Shown piece by piece: positions 1-8,379 of a stretch of 37,965 nucleotides of DNA. Both the position numbers and the translations under genes were made by a program. Numbering within the stretch: the stretch's first letter is position 1; the number at the start of each line of letters is the position of its first letter. A model generated the notes under the pieces. That model worked only from the letters and a program-made list of their open reading frames with translations, ran no database searches and was not told where the DNA came from. Source of the stretch: Ignavibacteria bacterium (GTDB lineage Bacteria > Bacteroidota > Ignavibacteria > Tepidaquicellales > OLB5); NCBI GenBank assembly GCA_014879675.1, contig JACSRQ010000118.1, forward strand, positions 1-37,965. Direction: 5' to 3'.

Positions 1-5
1 GTATA

Positions 6-890
6 CTATTTTCTTTGGAGATATATATGGTAGTTAGCTGCTTTACGAATACCATCTGGGAAATCGTAATCTTCATGACAACTATAAGGAACAGTTTGAC
101 CATTAATGACCAACGAACAACCTTCCATTTGTTTATCGCTATGTAGGCGACTTAAAAGCCACCTGCTTTCATCAACCTGTAAGTTTATCCACATTTCATT
201 TACGATTACATCATTGAGAGTAAGTACATCTATGGGTTGAAAGTAATCATTGTCTGGGTTTAGAAATGAAATAGCGTAACCAATAAATGTAATAGGATTA
301 CCACCTTTAAAGATTTGAATTTTCAATTGACCATCATGTACAATAGTAAATTTTGTTTTAGGGATGAGTTTTGTATCCACTTTGGGTTGCTTAATTCTTT
401 GGGGAGAAACTTCCTTACTGACTTGATCCTTGGGTAGCTCAACTTCTGATTTGTTTTGTTGAACTTCTTCTTCCTTGGTGGTAGTTTCGTTCTTTTTTAA
501 TGGATTTGCCGGGGGAAAATTATTTGTTGTTTGGGACTGAACAGAATTACCTGTACCGGTAACTTGAATGCCATTTTCATTCTTGGGATCATTACCTATA
601 ACTAAATTCTTTTCAACCTTAACCGAATCAGGCGATTTTTGTTGCTGTGAATTGACATATTGCTTAAGTGAATCCAATAATTGTTGCTTCATCAGTTGTT
701 GAGATTCTTTAGAAACAAAAAAATCATATCTCGATACAATGGGGGCAAGTAAAATATATAAAGTTGCTATTATTGTTGCTGCCCCTACCGTATAATAAAA
801 ATATTTGCCAAAGAAATGGTTACGAGATTTTTTGATTGCAGGATCAGGTTTCGAGTCTTCTTTAATTGTAGAGTGTTCCATATTAAACAT
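6..890 (-). CDS. Single-pass membrane protein of unknown function
   Basis: I do not recognise this family. The 294-residue product has a charged N-terminus of about 28 residues and then one hydrophobic segment at about 30-52 (YFYYTVGAATIIATLYILL). A long low-complexity linker rich in Q, N, K, E and P follows (about 75-180), then a more ordered C-terminal region of about 110 residues with two cysteines near the end. The layout suggests an inner-membrane anchor with a flexible stalk and an extracytoplasmic domain. A second in-frame ATG three codons in is an equally possible start. It follows the lipoprotein gene at 924-1166 by 33 bp in the same direction, so the two are probably co-transcribed. 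The gene is complete; its TAG stop lies at the window edge. Confidence 0.6.
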   Translation of the reverse strand: MFNMEHSTIKEDSKPDPAIKKSRNHFFGKYFYYTVGAATIIATLYILLAPIVSRYDFFVSKESQQLMKQQLLDSLKQYVNSQQQKSPDSVKVEKNLVIGNDPKNENGIQVTGTGNSVQSQTTNNFPPANPLKKNETTTKEEEVQQNKSEVELPKDQVSKEVSPQRIKQPKVDTKLIPKTKFTIVHDGQLKIQIFKGGNPITFIGYAISFLNPDNDYFQPIDVLTLNDVIVNEMWINLQVDESRWLLSRLHSDKQMEGCSLVINGQTVPYSCHEDYDFPDGIRKAANYHIYLQRK

Positions 891-923
891 TTTAAGTTAA
901 TAGTTAATAGTAGATTATTAGTT

Positions 924-1166
924 TTAATACTCTATACCGTTTTCATCAAACCAATCTTTGAACTCCTGATTTTCGGATTCCAGTTCTTCAATTGTTCTTT
1001 CTAAACTAGCATTCTCACTTTTTAGGTCATCTAATTCTGCATTTAGCTCGTCAATATTATCTTCTAATCTTTTATTTTCCACCTGCTCGGATAGATAATC
1101 GGAATGATAATCTTTGCAACCAGAGATAGATAATAAAAAGAATAACATAATTAAATATCTTTTCAT
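924..1166 (-). CDS. Small coiled-coil lipoprotein
   Basis: The 80-residue product begins with a short basic stretch, a hydrophobic core and the lipobox SISGC, so Cys17 should be lipidated after signal peptidase II cleavage. From about residue 27 to 75 the sequence is a heptad-like, strongly acidic coiled coil (NIDELNAELDDLKSENASLE). The mature protein would be a short helical rod tethered to a membrane, comparable in form but not in sequence to Lpp-type lipoproteins. It lies directly upstream of the membrane protein gene at 6-890, and both are predicted at the envelope. No specific function can be assigned. Confidence 0.65.
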   Translation of the reverse strand: MKRYLIMLFFLLSISGCKDYHSDYLSEQVENKRLEDNIDELNAELDDLKSENASLERTIEELESENQEFKDWFDENGIEY

Positions 1167-1732
1167 TTCAATAGTTTTAATAAATTATCATAAAGCCACT
1201 CACATACACCACCGTAAAGAGAACAAATATCACGCCCTGCTGTATGACTTCTGGCACCAACACAACTCCTTGCGCCTATTCTCTGACCTGTTTTTTCTTC
1301 TCAGGTACTTTTCTTCTTTTTAGTATTCGTATTTATATTTATTGAACTACCACACGTATTTGCAAACAGTAAGATGATCAAAAAATGGAATGAAATTTTG
1401 AAAAATCATCTTCATAAATACTTGTGTTTACAAAAATAGGGAATGGCTCAGGTTTTTAGCCGGAGGCATTCCCTCTATACGCGTGAATACGAATATACTA
1501 AATAATCACAAAAACAAGTACTACTTTTTCTTTCCAACTTTTTTTGTATAAAAGTTGAGATTGCCATTGTAACTGAAGTTATCTATTGTCGTTGAGTTTG
1601 ATTTACTTCTATATCCTTCTACATAAGTACTATTTCATATAATATCCCCTTACATATTGATGATTCGGCTTTGTAGCTGTTGAATACCAAGAATTATATC
1701 TAACAGAAAACATATTCAATAAAACAATAATA
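1167..1732. other. Gene-poor intergenic stretch
   Basis: I see no convincing gene here. Short open frames on both strands lack a credible start or composition. One imperfect hairpin is visible: GGGAATG at 1439-1445 pairs with CATTCCC at 1467-1473, with an inner GGCT/AGCC pairing. It is not followed by a T-run, so it is not a simple terminator. The rest is AT-rich with no repeat I can follow. Confidence 0.4.
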
Positions 1733-1764
1733 TTTGTATACTTAAAAAAATTACGGTATCTTTG
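1733..1764 (+). promoter_or_regulatory. Bacteroidota-type promoter
   Basis: TTTG at 1733-1736, then exactly 20 bp, then TATCTTTG at 1757-1764. This matches the primary sigma consensus of Bacteroidota (TTTG-N19-21-TAnnTTTG). Transcription would start near 1771, some 165 nt ahead of the DUF1543 start codon. Confidence 0.6.
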
Positions 1765-1770
1765 AGATAT

Positions 1771-1920
1771 AGAACCAAATTAGGCAGAAATACTAGAATC
1801 GAATGCAACAGTGGTGGCAGCATTGGCTGCCATAGTTGCGGGTATCTACCCTATTTTAGCCTATGGAAAATTAAATAAAGGTTTACAGGCTCAAAATCTA
1901 ACGGTTTTGAGGCTTTTTTG
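1771..1920 (+). ncRNA. Putative structured leader or small RNA
   Basis: The predicted transcript from the promoter at 1733-1764 contains a perfect 7-bp hairpin (TGGCAGC at 1815-1821 with GCTGCCA at 1826-1832). It ends in a terminator-like hairpin (CTCAAAA 1890-1896 with TTTTGAG 1905-1911, then T6). The DUF1543 ATG follows 14 bp later. It could be a free-standing RNA of about 150 nt or an attenuator-type leader. A frame through it could encode a hydrophobic peptide from GTG 1811, but that frame runs through the terminator and has no ribosome-binding site, so I do not call it a gene. Confidence 0.3.
1888..1920 (+). terminator. Terminator-like hairpin before DUF1543 gene
   Basis: A 7-bp stem, CTCAAAA/TTTTGAG, with an 8-nt loop, followed by a run of six T. 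It sits between promoter 1733-1764 and the ATG at 1935, so it would limit expression of the downstream gene. Confidence 0.5.
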
Positions 1921-1934
1921 TAAATACTAAAAAT

Positions 1935-2492
1935 ATGGAAAATCTAAAATTATTCATCGTTCTGCTTGGCGGATATAATGAGGGCGATCTTCTTGAAGCA
2001 CATAACCTGTTTATAGGGGTGGCTGAAGAGCTGGAATCAATGAAGGCACAGATGAAGCAATCCTGGCCCGGAACAACACATGTAGATGCATACATGATAT
2101 TAAACCATGTTGACGGCTTCGATATCCAAATTAAACCGGGTGCTGCCGCTGAAAGTGATTATCCCATGCTGGTTGTGGCAAACATCGGGTACTACAAGGC
2201 CGGACATTTTACTGAATTCCACAAGCTCATGCCGTTTGTTCTGCAGGATGCAAATGACAGCATTAATGAAAAGTTAAGGCGTGATCCTGATTTTTCCGAA
2301 GGACAGGCACTCACCGAAGCTACCCGCTCGCACCTTGATGATAAACATGTAATAGATCATTTTGATGTTGATGATGTGGTGAATGTACAAAAAAATCTGC
2401 CGGGATTTGTAATTGAGCTTATACCTTCGCTGGATAAAAAAGAAAACATTCTGAAGCTTGGTTACCAGTTTACCGACCTGAAGAAGATGTAA
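1935..2492 (+). CDS. DUF1543 domain protein
   Basis: A 185-residue soluble protein without signal peptide or membrane segment. The N-terminal motif LFIVLLGGYNEGDLLEAHN, followed by a WPG...HVDAY segment and VDGFDI, is the pattern I associate with DUF1543, a conserved domain of unknown function found in Bacteroidota and some proteobacteria. The C-terminal half is charged and less distinctive. The ATG at 1935 fits the start of the conserved motif. The gene stands alone between a leader with a possible terminator and the lipoprotein gene at 2692. The biochemical role is unknown. Confidence 0.7.
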   Translation: MENLKLFIVLLGGYNEGDLLEAHNLFIGVAEELESMKAQMKQSWPGTTHVDAYMILNHVDGFDIQIKPGAAAESDYPMLVVANIGYYKAGHFTEFHKLMPFVLQDANDSINEKLRRDPDFSEGQALTEATRSHLDDKHVIDHFDVDDVVNVQKNLPGFVIELIPSLDKKENILKLGYQFTDLKKM

Positions 2493-2691
2493 AATACATA
2501 TTTCACTAAACCCGTTATAAACAGCCTTAGAAGTACCATGTTGTTATCCCAATTTCCCTAACACTGTTAATACAGATATTTACACTTATCGGCTTACACT
2601 TAATTACAATTTGAACAGAACCCTGCCTGCCCGCGCAATGTTTTTATATATAACCATAGAAAAGTGGAATTATAAATTTATGAATGATTAT

Positions 2692-3390
2692 ATGAAAAAA
2701 CCAAAAACAATGTTTTACAAGTTCACAGGAGTTATAGCTTTAACCCTGGCTCTTATCGCAGGCTGCGGCGATGATAACACTACAACGCCAAATGATCCGC
2801 AGGGTAATACACCAACACTATCGGGTTCAGTATCTAACTATCCGGGCGGCAGTATGATAGTGAAAGCTAAGATAACCGCCGGCACACCGACAGATTCATT
2901 TTTTGTTGGTATAGACACTTTGGATAACAGCGGAATTGTTAATATGCCGCTTGCAACTCCGCCTTCAAACTTCCTGGTAGCTTTTGGTACCGTACCCTCG
3001 GGAGTAGTAATAAGTGATACCACTACGCGCGCTACGCAGGTAGGTAACCTGAGAGCATATGGATTTTCGAATGAGCTGATCGGTGACATGATGAAGAAAA
3101 ATTACACTGACTCAGCCGTAGTTGGTTCTTTTGTAGTGCAATACCTGTACTCAACAAAACCATTTACTATCACAGGGGCTGATACCAGCGCGAACCTGAC
3201 AGATACAACCGTTTTTGTATATAATATAACGTTTGCTTCAGGCTGGAATGCATTTACATTCCGTTTAACAGAGCAGAGAGCGAATTATGATAAATATGAA
3301 TATGTTACAGGCGAAGCAGCAGGAGCTACATGGTATTACACGCCTAGTATTGTTGCAACAAGGAACAGAGGACTGTTCCTGATTGACTAA
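2692..3390 (+). CDS. Exported lipoprotein, unknown function
   Basis: The open frame reaches back to a TTG at 2611, but the signal sequence fits a start at ATG 2692 (MKKPKT) or ATG 2680. A basic N-terminus, a hydrophobic stretch and the lipobox LIAGC follow, with the lipidated Cys encoded at 2764-2766. The mature part begins with a D/T/N/P-rich linker and continues as a beta-rich, Ser/Thr-rich domain of about 200 residues with no catalytic motif that I recognise. With the next gene it shares the N-terminal plan (GC, acidic residues, TPNDP linker), so the two may belong to the same class of surface or periplasmic lipoproteins. A strong terminator follows at once, indicating a monocistronic unit. 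Confidence 0.65.
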   Translation: MKKPKTMFYKFTGVIALTLALIAGCGDDNTTTPNDPQGNTPTLSGSVSNYPGGSMIVKAKITAGTPTDSFFVGIDTLDNSGIVNMPLATPPSNFLVAFGTVPSGVVISDTTTRATQVGNLRAYGFSNELIGDMMKKNYTDSAVVGSFVVQYLYSTKPFTITGADTSANLTDTTVFVYNITFASGWNAFTFRLTEQRANYDKYEYVTGEAAGATWYYTPSIVATRNRGLFLID

Positions 3391-3411
3391 ACCCTGACAC
3401 ATGAGTTTTCT

Positions 3412-3447
3412 AAGCCCCCGTTGCTGACGCCGCGGGGGCTTTTTTAT
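3412..3447 (+). terminator. Rho-independent terminator
   Basis: AAGCCCCCG and CGGGGGCTT flank a loop of about 11 nt, followed by T6. It closes the lipoprotein gene ending at 3390. Confidence 0.85.
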
Positions 3448-3558
3448 TAGGCAATTTCGTGGGACACTCTAACTATAAAATATTATAATTAGCCTCATAA
3501 ATCACTTATTTCTAAAAAAAATACTTCCTCCCAAGTGGGACAAACCGTGAAATCTCTC

Positions 3559-3590
3559 TTTGCCTGCTCTTGATTTACTCCGTAATTTTG
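3559..3590 (+). promoter_or_regulatory. Bacteroidota-type promoter
   Basis: TTTG at 3559-3562, 20 bp, TAATTTTG at 3583-3590: an exact match to TTTG-N20-TAnnTTTG. The predicted start near 3597 lies downstream of the long frame's TTG (3560), which supports the ATG at 3653 as the true start of the next gene. Confidence 0.75.
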
Positions 3591-3652
3591 GACTTCCAAA
3601 CTCTACTGTTTACAATAAGGTTAAAAATTACATTAATTCTATAACAAATATT

Positions 3653-4960
3653 ATGAAAAGATATTATTACCTGTTTTTGACCGCTGTAATACTGGTAACT
3701 GCTTCACTATCCGGATGCAGCGAAGATGATATTGTACAAACCCCGAACGACCCCGGCAGCGGCACGGGAACCTCAATGACTGTTACCTCCTCGACATCGG
3801 GGACATTAGAGTTTGATGGTTTCCGGATGGAAGTGCACACGGGCGATGTGCCGAAGCTCTCCAACGGCGACCCGGGTTCTGTGACCTTTTCGATGAACTC
3901 TTCCTCGAGCCCTGAAAACGGGATTCCATCCGTACCTTCAGGCTATTCGGTTATAGGTAAATATCTAAAGGCCGGTCCGGAAGCATTTAATTTTGCAGGG
4001 CCAATACGGGTGTTCTTTCCAGCAGAGAGTCAGTCTACTCCGCAGGATCTGACTGTAATGCAGTACTCTCCTGAACTGCAGCAATGGAAAATCATCCCAA
4101 ACTCCGCGATCGATACTGCGGGAAAAAAGATAGGAGTTGACGTACTTAAGCTTGGTTATTATGTTCTAACCAAAAAAGTATCTGCGTTCGATTCAGATTT
4201 CAGGGCCGGAGGTTGCGTACTTGATATCCCCATGGAACCGTTTACCAAGTACATTTTAACCTGCAGCAGTGTCAGCCCCGAAAAGCCCGAAATACTCAAT
4301 CTCTATGATGGCGGGTTGGTAGGTAAAACTTTTGTAGGTCCAATTTTCCTGGGCTGTCAACAGGGACTCACCAAGGCAATAGTTCCGCAGGGTTCAATTA
4401 GCTTTTTTGTATCAAAGATAAGCTGTGTGGATGCAAATCCACAGATCTTTACTTACACCATTCCCGCAACGGTTACAATTGCTGAACCCCTGAACTTCAT
4501 TGGCTGGTCAACTTATGACGCGGTAACATATGTTCCATTCACTATTCCTGCAGGAGGCACATGGGCAGCAGGCAGACCTTCAAACTGGCCGCCTCCAACA
4601 CAGCCTTTCGGAACGGGAATAGTACAGGCTACATTAACATGGAACAATGGTTCATCGAATGCGGCAGATCTTGATCTTCATCTATACGGGCCGAACAATC
4701 TTCACATATCCTGGCAAAATACAAGCAGCGCAAACTTCCGGCTGGATAGAGACTGGCAGTCAACTCCCGGCGACGCGATCGAGAACATATTCAGCACTAC
4801 AACAACAGTACCATCGGGTGATTACAGGGTCAACGTTGCGTTCTTTTCAGGATTTGCCAAGAGCTTTAACTGCCGTGTGATTGTAAACGGCAATGTGACC
4901 AATTTTTCTTCAAATCTTGGAGGCGGATCAGTTGATGTTAGGACTTTTAATATACCTTAA
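3653..4960 (+). CDS. Lipoprotein with YfaP/DUF2135-like C-terminal domain
   Basis: The start is set at ATG 3653 (MKRYYYLFLTAVIL); the frame extends to a TTG at 3560, but that overlaps the promoter. The lipobox LSGC gives a lipidated Cys at about residue 22, followed by an acidic TPNDPGSGTGT linker. A first beta-rich domain (about 40-180) resembles ZU5-like surface domains (FRMEVHTGDVPKL ... GPIRVFFP). A middle region of about 150 residues has several cysteines. The C-terminal segment (ATLTWNNGSSNAADLDLHLYG ... GDYRVNVAFF) matches the DLDLHLxGP pattern of YfaP/DUF2135 domains. The product is 435 residues and probably exposed on the cell surface or in the periplasm. The function is unknown; the domain calls are by recollection. 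Confidence 0.6.
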   Translation: MKRYYYLFLTAVILVTASLSGCSEDDIVQTPNDPGSGTGTSMTVTSSTSGTLEFDGFRMEVHTGDVPKLSNGDPGSVTFSMNSSSSPENGIPSVPSGYSVIGKYLKAGPEAFNFAGPIRVFFPAESQSTPQDLTVMQYSPELQQWKIIPNSAIDTAGKKIGVDVLKLGYYVLTKKVSAFDSDFRAGGCVLDIPMEPFTKYILTCSSVSPEKPEILNLYDGGLVGKTFVGPIFLGCQQGLTKAIVPQGSISFFVSKISCVDANPQIFTYTIPATVTIAEPLNFIGWSTYDAVTYVPFTIPAGGTWAAGRPSNWPPPTQPFGTGIVQATLTWNNGSSNAADLDLHLYGPNNLHISWQNTSSANFRLDRDWQSTPGDAIENIFSTTTTVPSGDYRVNVAFFSGFAKSFNCRVIVNGNVTNFSSNLGGGSVDVRTFNIP

Positions 4961-4982
4961 TTGTTTATCAGGTAGATTCATT

Positions 4983-5016
4983 AAACCGCGTGTTTAAAAA
5001 CATGCGGTTTTTTTTA
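4983..5016 (+). terminator. Rho-independent terminator
   Basis: AAACCGCGTG and CATGCGGTTT form a near-perfect stem around a short A-rich loop, followed by a T8 run. It ends the lipoprotein gene at 4960. Confidence 0.85.
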
Positions 5017-5110
5017 CACTAATTTACATTTATTAACAGTTTATGTGGAAACATAGGGATTATATTTGAGGTAAAAGTTTATATCATTATTAATCAAAAC
5101 TATAATTCAA

Positions 5111-5857
5111 ATGAAAACCACCAGAATTCTACAGTTTTTAGCACTCCTGTTCTTTTTTTCAACTTCCTGGATACACTCTTCACACCTGCACCTTACTCTG
5201 TTTGATGACAGTAAATTCACAGCAATCATAAATAACACACAATACAACCAGCCTGCCAATTACATAGAGGCAGCAGATATTCCCGCCGGCTCCAGTTATA
5301 TTAAAATCTTAAATAATATTACTCAGAAAAATCCTGCCGGAACTACATTGTATGAGGGATATATAAAGATCCCCGATAATACAGAAGTATATGCCTCAAT
5401 TGATGCATCCGGAAACCTGATGATATACAAACAAATTGCAATTCAGAATATTCAGGCAGGCGGGCATCAGCATGAAACAAAGGGAAACAAATGCGAATGT
5501 AATTGTGAAATGTGCCGAAACTGCAAATTTAAGGATGACGGCAGCGGATATCATGAAAATAACTTCAGGGCTATGAATCCTTATGATTTTGCTGAATTCA
5601 AGAAGCTTATAAATGACCGTACGTTTGAATCGACCAAGCTCGATATGACCAAAAGTGTGATAGACATAAATTATTTTACGGTTGACCAGGTAAGGGATAT
5701 GTTAAGCTGGTTCGTATTTGAATCAAACAAGCTTGATCTTGCAAAGTATGCTTTCAAAAATACAGTTGACAGGAATTATTACTATAAGCTATTCGATATC
5801 TTTGTATTTGAATCAAATGTTGTTGACCTGGATAATTACATAAAAAATTATAGGTAG
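5111..5857 (+). CDS. Secreted DUF4476 domain protein
   Basis: A 248-residue protein with a clear signal peptide (MKTTRILQFLALLFFFSTSW). A beta-rich region (about 30-115) carries YxxPANYIEAADIPAGSSYIKI. A short cysteine cluster follows (CECNCEMCRNC, about 132-142). The C-terminal 90 residues are the helical repeat of DUF4476, seen as recurring FEsxKLDxxK units at about 178, 205 and 238 and the MLSWFVFE segment. DUF4476 is a Bacteroidota domain without known function. The cysteine cluster between the two parts is unusual and could bind metal or form disulfides. A TATATTTG element at 5061-5068 may be its -7 box, though no -33 element stands out. The gene is followed directly by a terminator. Confidence 0.75.
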   Translation: MKTTRILQFLALLFFFSTSWIHSSHLHLTLFDDSKFTAIINNTQYNQPANYIEAADIPAGSSYIKILNNITQKNPAGTTLYEGYIKIPDNTEVYASIDASGNLMIYKQIAIQNIQAGGHQHETKGNKCECNCEMCRNCKFKDDGSGYHENNFRAMNPYDFAEFKKLINDRTFESTKLDMTKSVIDINYFTVDQVRDMLSWFVFESNKLDLAKYAFKNTVDRNYYYKLFDIFVFESNVVDLDNYIKNYR

Positions 5858-5873
5858 ATATTGTTTTCTTTAT

Positions 5874-5907
5874 AACCGGGCAGTAAAAGCTGCCCGGTTT
5901 TTTTATT
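5874..5907 (+). terminator. Rho-independent terminator
   Basis: AACCGGGCAG and CTGCCCGGTT form a perfect 10-bp stem with a 6-nt loop, followed by T7. It serves the DUF4476 gene and separates it from the convergent gene at 5923. Confidence 0.9.
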
Positions 5908-5922
5908 ATGTCACACATTAAA

Positions 5923-7134
5923 CTACTTTAACAAGATCATTTTTTTGGTTTCAGTGAAAGGGCCGGCTTTTAAAGTATAGAAATATATACCGCTGTTCAG
6001 GTTACTGCCGTCGAAATCCGCTTTATATTTACCAGCCTGCAAATGTTCATTGACTACAATTGAGACTTGTTTTCCCAACGCGTCGTAAACAGTAATATTG
6101 ACAAACTCAGCAGCCGGAACTGAGAATTCAAGATTTGTTGCGGGGTTAAAGGGGTTCGGGTAATTCTGCGAAAGCGAAAAATCCGCAGGCACTTCCGATG
6201 ATACCGTGTTTATTCCGATTGGCTCTCCCCCATTAGAAGTTCTGTATATTGCACCGCCCTCGCCAACTGCAAACCCTACATATGCATTTACAAACTGCAT
6301 TGCGTAGAAATCGATGGAAGTACCGGTGTTCTGTGTTATCCAGTTCACACCGTTATTTGTACTTTTGAGAATTTTTCCCTGGACTCCGCACATAAACAGA
6401 TCGATACCATTTCTTGTTATTGTAAATTTTGTGCCGCTGTGAACGGAAATTTGACTCCAGTTAACCCCTGAGTTAGATGATTTGAATACTTTTCCGGTAT
6501 TATCTACTGCATATCCTGTCACATCATTCGGGAAGTAAATACTGTAGAACGAAAACGAGCTTGGTGTCTGGTAGTTGGTCCAGTTCAATCCGTTGTTTGT
6601 GCTTTTTATGATTTTCCCTGAAGCGCATCCTCCGAATAAAACTCCACCTCCGATATACAATGTGCTGATCGTAACCGAACCTATGCCAGGATCCAAACTT
6701 ACCCAGTTGTTTCCTCCATTTGTAGTTCTATACATGATCCCGCCCAATCCCGCTGCAACACCTGTATTGGCATCCTTAAAAACGATCGCATTATACGATC
6801 CTCCTGCCGTCTGCAGAACCCAGTTATTGCCAGCATTAGTGGTTTTGAGCAATACACCGCTAAATCCGGCTGCATATACAACATTAATGTTTGCGGGATT
6901 TACAGCCATTGAAGTTAGAACTTCATTTGTACCCGATACCAGTGCCGTCCAGTTTATTCCGCCATTTGTGGTTCTGATAATTGTACCAATATCACCGCAG
7001 GCATATCCGGTATTTGAATTTACAAATAATACATGCAAAAGATCATTGGATGTTGCAGACGTTGTTAACTCCCAGTCAGAATAAGTACCGGCGCAGATCA
7101 TCATGATCAGGATCAAAGTAATTTTTTTCATCAC
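5923..7134 (-). CDS. Ycf48/BNR-like beta-propeller protein with type IX sorting domain
   Basis: A 403-residue secreted protein. A signal peptide (MMKKITLILIMMICAG) is followed by about seven repeats with the pattern GTIIRTTNGGINW or KSTNNGVNW, typical of Ycf48-like/BNR photosystem-assembly-type propellers, which in these bacteria occur in extracellular proteins. From about residue 318 the linker SLSQNYPNPFNPATN starts a Por secretion-system C-terminal sorting domain ending in ETKKMILLK. The protein should pass the inner membrane by Sec and the outer membrane by the type IX system, with cleavage of the tail. Its stop is downstream of a close paralogue (7159-8379) with a 24-bp gap, so the two form an operon. 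The ligand is unknown. Confidence 0.85.
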   Translation of the reverse strand: MMKKITLILIMMICAGTYSDWELTTSATSNDLLHVLFVNSNTGYACGDIGTIIRTTNGGINWTALVSGTNEVLTSMAVNPANINVVYAAGFSGVLLKTTNAGNNWVLQTAGGSYNAIVFKDANTGVAAGLGGIMYRTTNGGNNWVSLDPGIGSVTISTLYIGGGVLFGGCASGKIIKSTNNGLNWTNYQTPSSFSFYSIYFPNDVTGYAVDNTGKVFKSSNSGVNWSQISVHSGTKFTITRNGIDLFMCGVQGKILKSTNNGVNWITQNTGTSIDFYAMQFVNAYVGFAVGEGGAIYRTSNGGEPIGINTVSSEVPADFSLSQNYPNPFNPATNLEFSVPAAEFVNITVYDALGKQVSIVVNEHLQAGKYKADFDGSNLNSGIYFYTLKAGPFTETKKMILLK

Positions 7135-7158
7135 ACAGAATTTAGATTTTTTAATTAG

Positions 7159-8379
7159 TTATTTTATAAGCATCATCTTCTTTGTTAATGAATATTCTTC
7201 AGTCATTAACCTGTAAAAATAAACACCGCTTGGCAGATTTCCTGCATTAAATCTTACTTTATAAACACCACCAGATAAAAACTCATCTGCTAACAGGGTA
7301 ACTTCCCTGCCAATATTATCGTATATGGCAATCTTTACATGCGTTTGATACGGCACTGAAAATTCTATACTGGTTTCAGGGTTGAAAGGATTAGGATAAT
7401 TTTGAGAAATAGAAAACTTTTCAGGTAAATTTCCCGATATTGGCTCAATACCTATAGGATTTCCACCGTTTGTTGTTTTCTTTATCTTTCCGTTGCTTCC
7501 GACTGCATAGCCCGTATTCTCATCCGTAAAACAAAGATCAAAGAATGGTGATGAGCTGTTTGATACCTGGGGATACCATGTATTGCCGCCCGCAGGGCGT
7601 TTGTAAATATACCCGGCGCTGCCGCAAAGATACAGGTCAATTCCATTTGAACTGATCTTGTTAATACTGATTGGCGGATTTAATACTGAGAGCAAAAACC
7701 AGTTTGTGCCGCCGTTTGTTGTTTGATAGACTTTGCCACCACCCGTTCCGGCATAGCCGGTATTCACGTCTTTGAAATAAAGCGAATATACTATTGCATC
7801 CTCATTAATATTTTGTATTATCCAGTTTTGACCGGCATTTGTTGATTTGGCGATCTTACCGCCTGAGGAGGAAACATACACTGCATTAGAAGTTGCAAAA
7901 CTGCACCAGTAGTTTTCTGAGGCTATTCCTGTTGATACTGCTGCCCAGTTGCTGCCGCCGTTTGATGTAACATACAATTGTGTTCCGTACGCGGCAGTTA
8001 TACCGTGCAGAAGATCAAAAAACACAACGGTACTCAAATTAGCTGCTCCAAGGTCAGTAAATATCCAGTTTGCACCGCCGTTTGTTGTTTTGTGGAATGA
8101 ACCATTATTACCTGCTGCATAAATATGATTAGAATTTATCGGGTTTATGAAAATATCATTTATATCATTTGCGCCTAACCCGGCTAATTGCTGAAATACC
8201 CAATTTTGACCTCCATTCGTGGTTTTGTAGATCATGCCGGCCTCGCTGCCGATATATCCTGTTGAGCTGTTAACGAACTGGACAGAATAGATGAACATAT
8301 TTAAAGGCGATTCAACCTGTTCCCAATCAGCAAACAAAATAGAATTAAGGATCAAAAGAAAAAGAATTGCTTTCCTCAT
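7159..8379 (-). CDS. Ycf48/BNR-like beta-propeller protein with type IX sorting domain (paralogue)
   Basis: The frame is open to 8544, but the signal peptide MRKAILFLLILNSILFADW shows that translation begins at ATG 8379, giving 406 residues. It is organised like its neighbour at 5923: about seven NGGxNW repeats (TTNGGQNWVFQQ, TTNGGANWIFTD, STNAGQNWIIQN), then ISQNYPNPFNPETS and a C-terminal type IX sorting domain ending in LTKKMMLIK. The two genes are clearly related by duplication but well diverged. It is the first gene of the two-gene unit; its upstream region carries the palindrome at 8468-8529. Confidence 0.85.
   Translation of the reverse strand: MRKAILFLLILNSILFADWEQVESPLNMFIYSVQFVNSSTGYIGSEAGMIYKTTNGGQNWVFQQLAGLGANDINDIFINPINSNHIYAAGNNGSFHKTTNGGANWIFTDLGAANLSTVVFFDLLHGITAAYGTQLYVTSNGGSNWAAVSTGIASENYWCSFATSNAVYVSSSGGKIAKSTNAGQNWIIQNINEDAIVYSLYFKDVNTGYAGTGGGKVYQTTNGGTNWFLLSVLNPPISINKISSNGIDLYLCGSAGYIYKRPAGGNTWYPQVSNSSSPFFDLCFTDENTGYAVGSNGKIKKTTNGGNPIGIEPISGNLPEKFSISQNYPNPFNPETSIEFSVPYQTHVKIAIYDNIGREVTLLADEFLSGGVYKVRFNAGNLPSGVYFYRLMTEEYSLTKKMMLIK

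Noticed and set aside
1803-1835. Possible Trp-rich leader peptide (MQQWWQHWLP) before the terminator, like a trp attenuator
   Set aside because: No ribosome-binding site, no trp gene downstream, and the Trp codons come from the palindromic TGGCAGC/GCTGCCA segment, so chance is more likely.
1811-1930. Frame for a hydrophobic peptide (VVAALAAIVAGIYPILAYGK) that resembles a small toxin
   Set aside because: Only GTG starts, no ribosome-binding site, and the frame runs through the terminator hairpin. It could be a remnant of a lost gene, but this is not supported.
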